This document shows, piece after piece, positions 34,701 to 36,129 of a DNA stretch of 36,129 nucleotides. Below the pieces are notes generated by a model. It saw only the letters and a list, made by a program, of their open reading frames with translations. It had not been told where the DNA came from and did not search any database. Where the stretch lies: positions 1 through 36,129 of the forward strand of contig QEYB01000780.1 in assembly GCA_017562135.1 (NCBI GenBank), read 5' to 3'. Origin of the DNA: Dipylidium caninum. Lineage: Eukaryota > Platyhelminthes > Cestoda > Cyclophyllidea > Dipylidiidae. A program made the translations under genes and the position numbers. Positions within the stretch are counted from its first letter, which is position 1, and every line of letters starts with the position of its first letter.

Positions 34701-36129
34701 CTCACATTACCTCCTCCACTGTCTGGCAAAAAAATCCGGATACGATAGGAAAAATTGGCGCATCTCCAGCCCATTGTGCATCACCTCGGTGGAGCGTAGC
34801 TTGGATGAGCCGAAGAAGCGTTGCATGTGTGCCATTTGTGCGCTCGACACGGCGCAGTATCCGGTCCTCAAATCTCCCCCTCCATCTCACATTGACCTCC
34901 TCCACTGATATATCAAATGGCAAAATAGGCAAAAATCCTCCAAATTTATTGGGCGCATTCATCCAGCCCATTGTGCATCACCTCGCCGGCGCGCGCCGCG
35001 GCCGCGGGGGGTGAGCGTAGCTTGGATGAGCCGAAGAAGCGTTGCATGTGTGCCATTTGGCCTCACACGGCGCAGTATCCGCGTCCTCAATTCTCCCCCT
35101 CCATCTCACATTGACCTCCTTCCACTGTCAAATGGCATAGGGGCAAAATCCTCAAATTGGCGCATCATTCCAGCCCCATTGTGCATCACCTCCGGTGGAG
35201 CGTAGCTTTGGATGAGCCAAGAAGCGTTGCATGTGTGCCATTTGGTCCAACTGGCGCAGTATTCCGGTCCTCCTCCAATCTCCCCCTCCATCTCACATTG
35301 ACCCTCCTCCACTGTTCAACCTCCATAGGCAAAAAATCCTCTCCAAATTGGACCATACACGGCATCATCCAGCCCATTGTGCCCCACACCTCGCGTGGAG
35401 CGTAGCTTGGATGAGCCGAAGAAGCGTTGCATGTGTTTGCCATTTGCCTCACACGGCCGCCAGATATCCGGTCCTCAAATCTCCCCTCCATCTCACATTG
35501 ACCTCCTCCACTGTCAAATGGCATAGGCAAAATCCTCCAAATTGGCGCATCATCCAGCCCATTGTGCCATCACCTCGGTGGAGCGTAGCCTTGGATGAGC
35601 CGAAGAAGCGTTGCAGTGTGTTGGCCATTTGGCCTCACACGGCGCAGTATCCGGTCCTCAATCTCCCTCCATCTCACAATTGACCTCCTCAACTCAAATG
35701 GCATACGGCAAAAATCCTCCAAATTGGCGCATCATCAGCCATGGTGCATCACCTCGGTGGAGCGTAGCTTGGATGAGCCGAAAGAAGCGTGCATGTGTGC
35801 CATTTGGCTACACGGCGCAGTATTCCCGGTCTCAATCTCCCCTCGCATCTCACATTGGACCTCCTCCACTGTCAAATGGCAATAGGCAAAATCCCTCCAA
35901 ATTGGCGCATCATCCAGCCCTTGTGCATGCACCTCGGTGAAGCGTAAGCTTGGATGAGCCGAAGAAGCGTTGCAATGTGTTGGCCATTTGGCCTCAACAC
36001 TGGCGAGTATCCGGTCCGTCTCCCCTACAAAGCGATTCCATTCTCACATTGCCTCCTCGTCAGCTGTCAATGGATAGGCAAAATCCTCCAATTGCGCATC
36101 ATCCAGCATTGTTATCACCATTCGGTGGA
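31713..36129 (+). repeat. Tandem satellite array, unit about 178 bp, about 24 copies, running off the window end
   Basis: A head-to-tail array. The marker GAGCCGAAGAAGCG recurs at 31721, 31899, 32022, 32186, 32681, 32867, 33051, 33448, 33631, 33813, 33994, 34187, 34807, 35028, 35413, 35597, 35775 and 35956, with damaged copies near 32497, 33245, 34606 and 35214. Counting a consensus by eye gives 178 bases. Observed spacings are mostly 178-186 because copies carry small insertions. Other constant landmarks are GTGTGCCATTTGGCCTCACA, TCAAATGGCATAGGC, CCAAATTGGCGCATCATCCA and CATCACCTCGGTGGAGCG. Edge copies at 32022-32500 are shortened, and copies at 34200-34600 are heavily altered. Open frames inside the array are by-products: 178 is not a multiple of three and the frame rotates. 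The unit length and terminal position suggest a centromeric or subtelomeric satellite. No telomeric repeat is present. Confidence 0.97.
34986..35010. other. 25-base pure G/C insertion inside one satellite unit
   Basis: Where other units read CACCTCGGTGGAGCG, this one is interrupted after CACCTCG by 25 bases made only of G and C. The insert contains two palindromes (GGCGCGCGCC at 34988-34997 and CCGCGGCCGCGG at 34996-35007) and a GCGGCCGC octamer. The unit then resumes as GTGAGCGTAGC. No other unit has it. It could be a real insertion, a linker-like artefact, or a read or consensus error. Confidence 0.8.

Noticed and set aside
31779..35940. Many overlapping frames of 60-300 codons on both strands
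   Set aside because: Translations of the satellite. The unit length is not a multiple of three, and the same words (for example CVPFGLTRR) return in rotated frames.
31713..36129. CRISPR-like array
   Set aside because: The whole 178-base unit repeats, with no unique spacers, and the context is eukaryotic.

Overview
The window reads as eukaryotic (animal-type) nuclear DNA that is repeat-rich and nearly gene-free. No bacterial gene layout, rRNA, tRNA or CRISPR array is visible. Reasons for a metazoan: only short, scattered coding-like frames with GT..AG borders, a decayed mariner transposase, many microsatellites, and a long satellite array. A helminth (flatworm, perhaps tapeworm) is my best guess from the overall look, but nothing in the sequence proves the taxon. 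No complete protein-coding gene can be named.

Layout. 1-7.3 kb is unremarkable AT-leaning DNA with one acidic coding-like stretch on the minus strand (about 4.3-4.7 kb). 7.4-13.4 kb is a patchwork of old duplications. An inverted pair (7.39/12.90 kb, 87% identical over 69 bases) encloses a second inverted pair (10.11/11.21 kb, about 70%), and a direct pair lies at 12.29/13.29 kb. The best terminal-exon candidate (minus strand, 9536-9660, followed by AATAAA) also lies here. 15.88-16.24 kb is a frameshifted mariner fragment. 16.2-17.8 kb is a GC-rich block whose core (17.13-17.64 kb) is an extreme G-strand tract with a 16-base G run. 18-25.5 kb holds weak minus-strand coding-like frames, including a possible 67-base intron, and one copy of a 52-base element. 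That element recurs almost unchanged in inverted orientation at 31.4 kb. 25.5-29.6 kb is simple-sequence rich. Around 29 kb the strand composition flips from C-rich/G-poor on the left to G/T-rich on the right.

From about 31.71 kb to the end the window is a tandem satellite with a basic unit of about 178 bases (about 24 copies). It begins after an E/V-codon-rich stretch and runs off the window end. Many single-base indels, increasing in places, suggest either rapid divergence or imperfectly corrected long reads. The most attractive hypothesis is that the window enters a centromeric or pericentromeric array from a repeat-rich flank. The genes do not form any recognisable pathway, and I found no convincing new multi-gene system.
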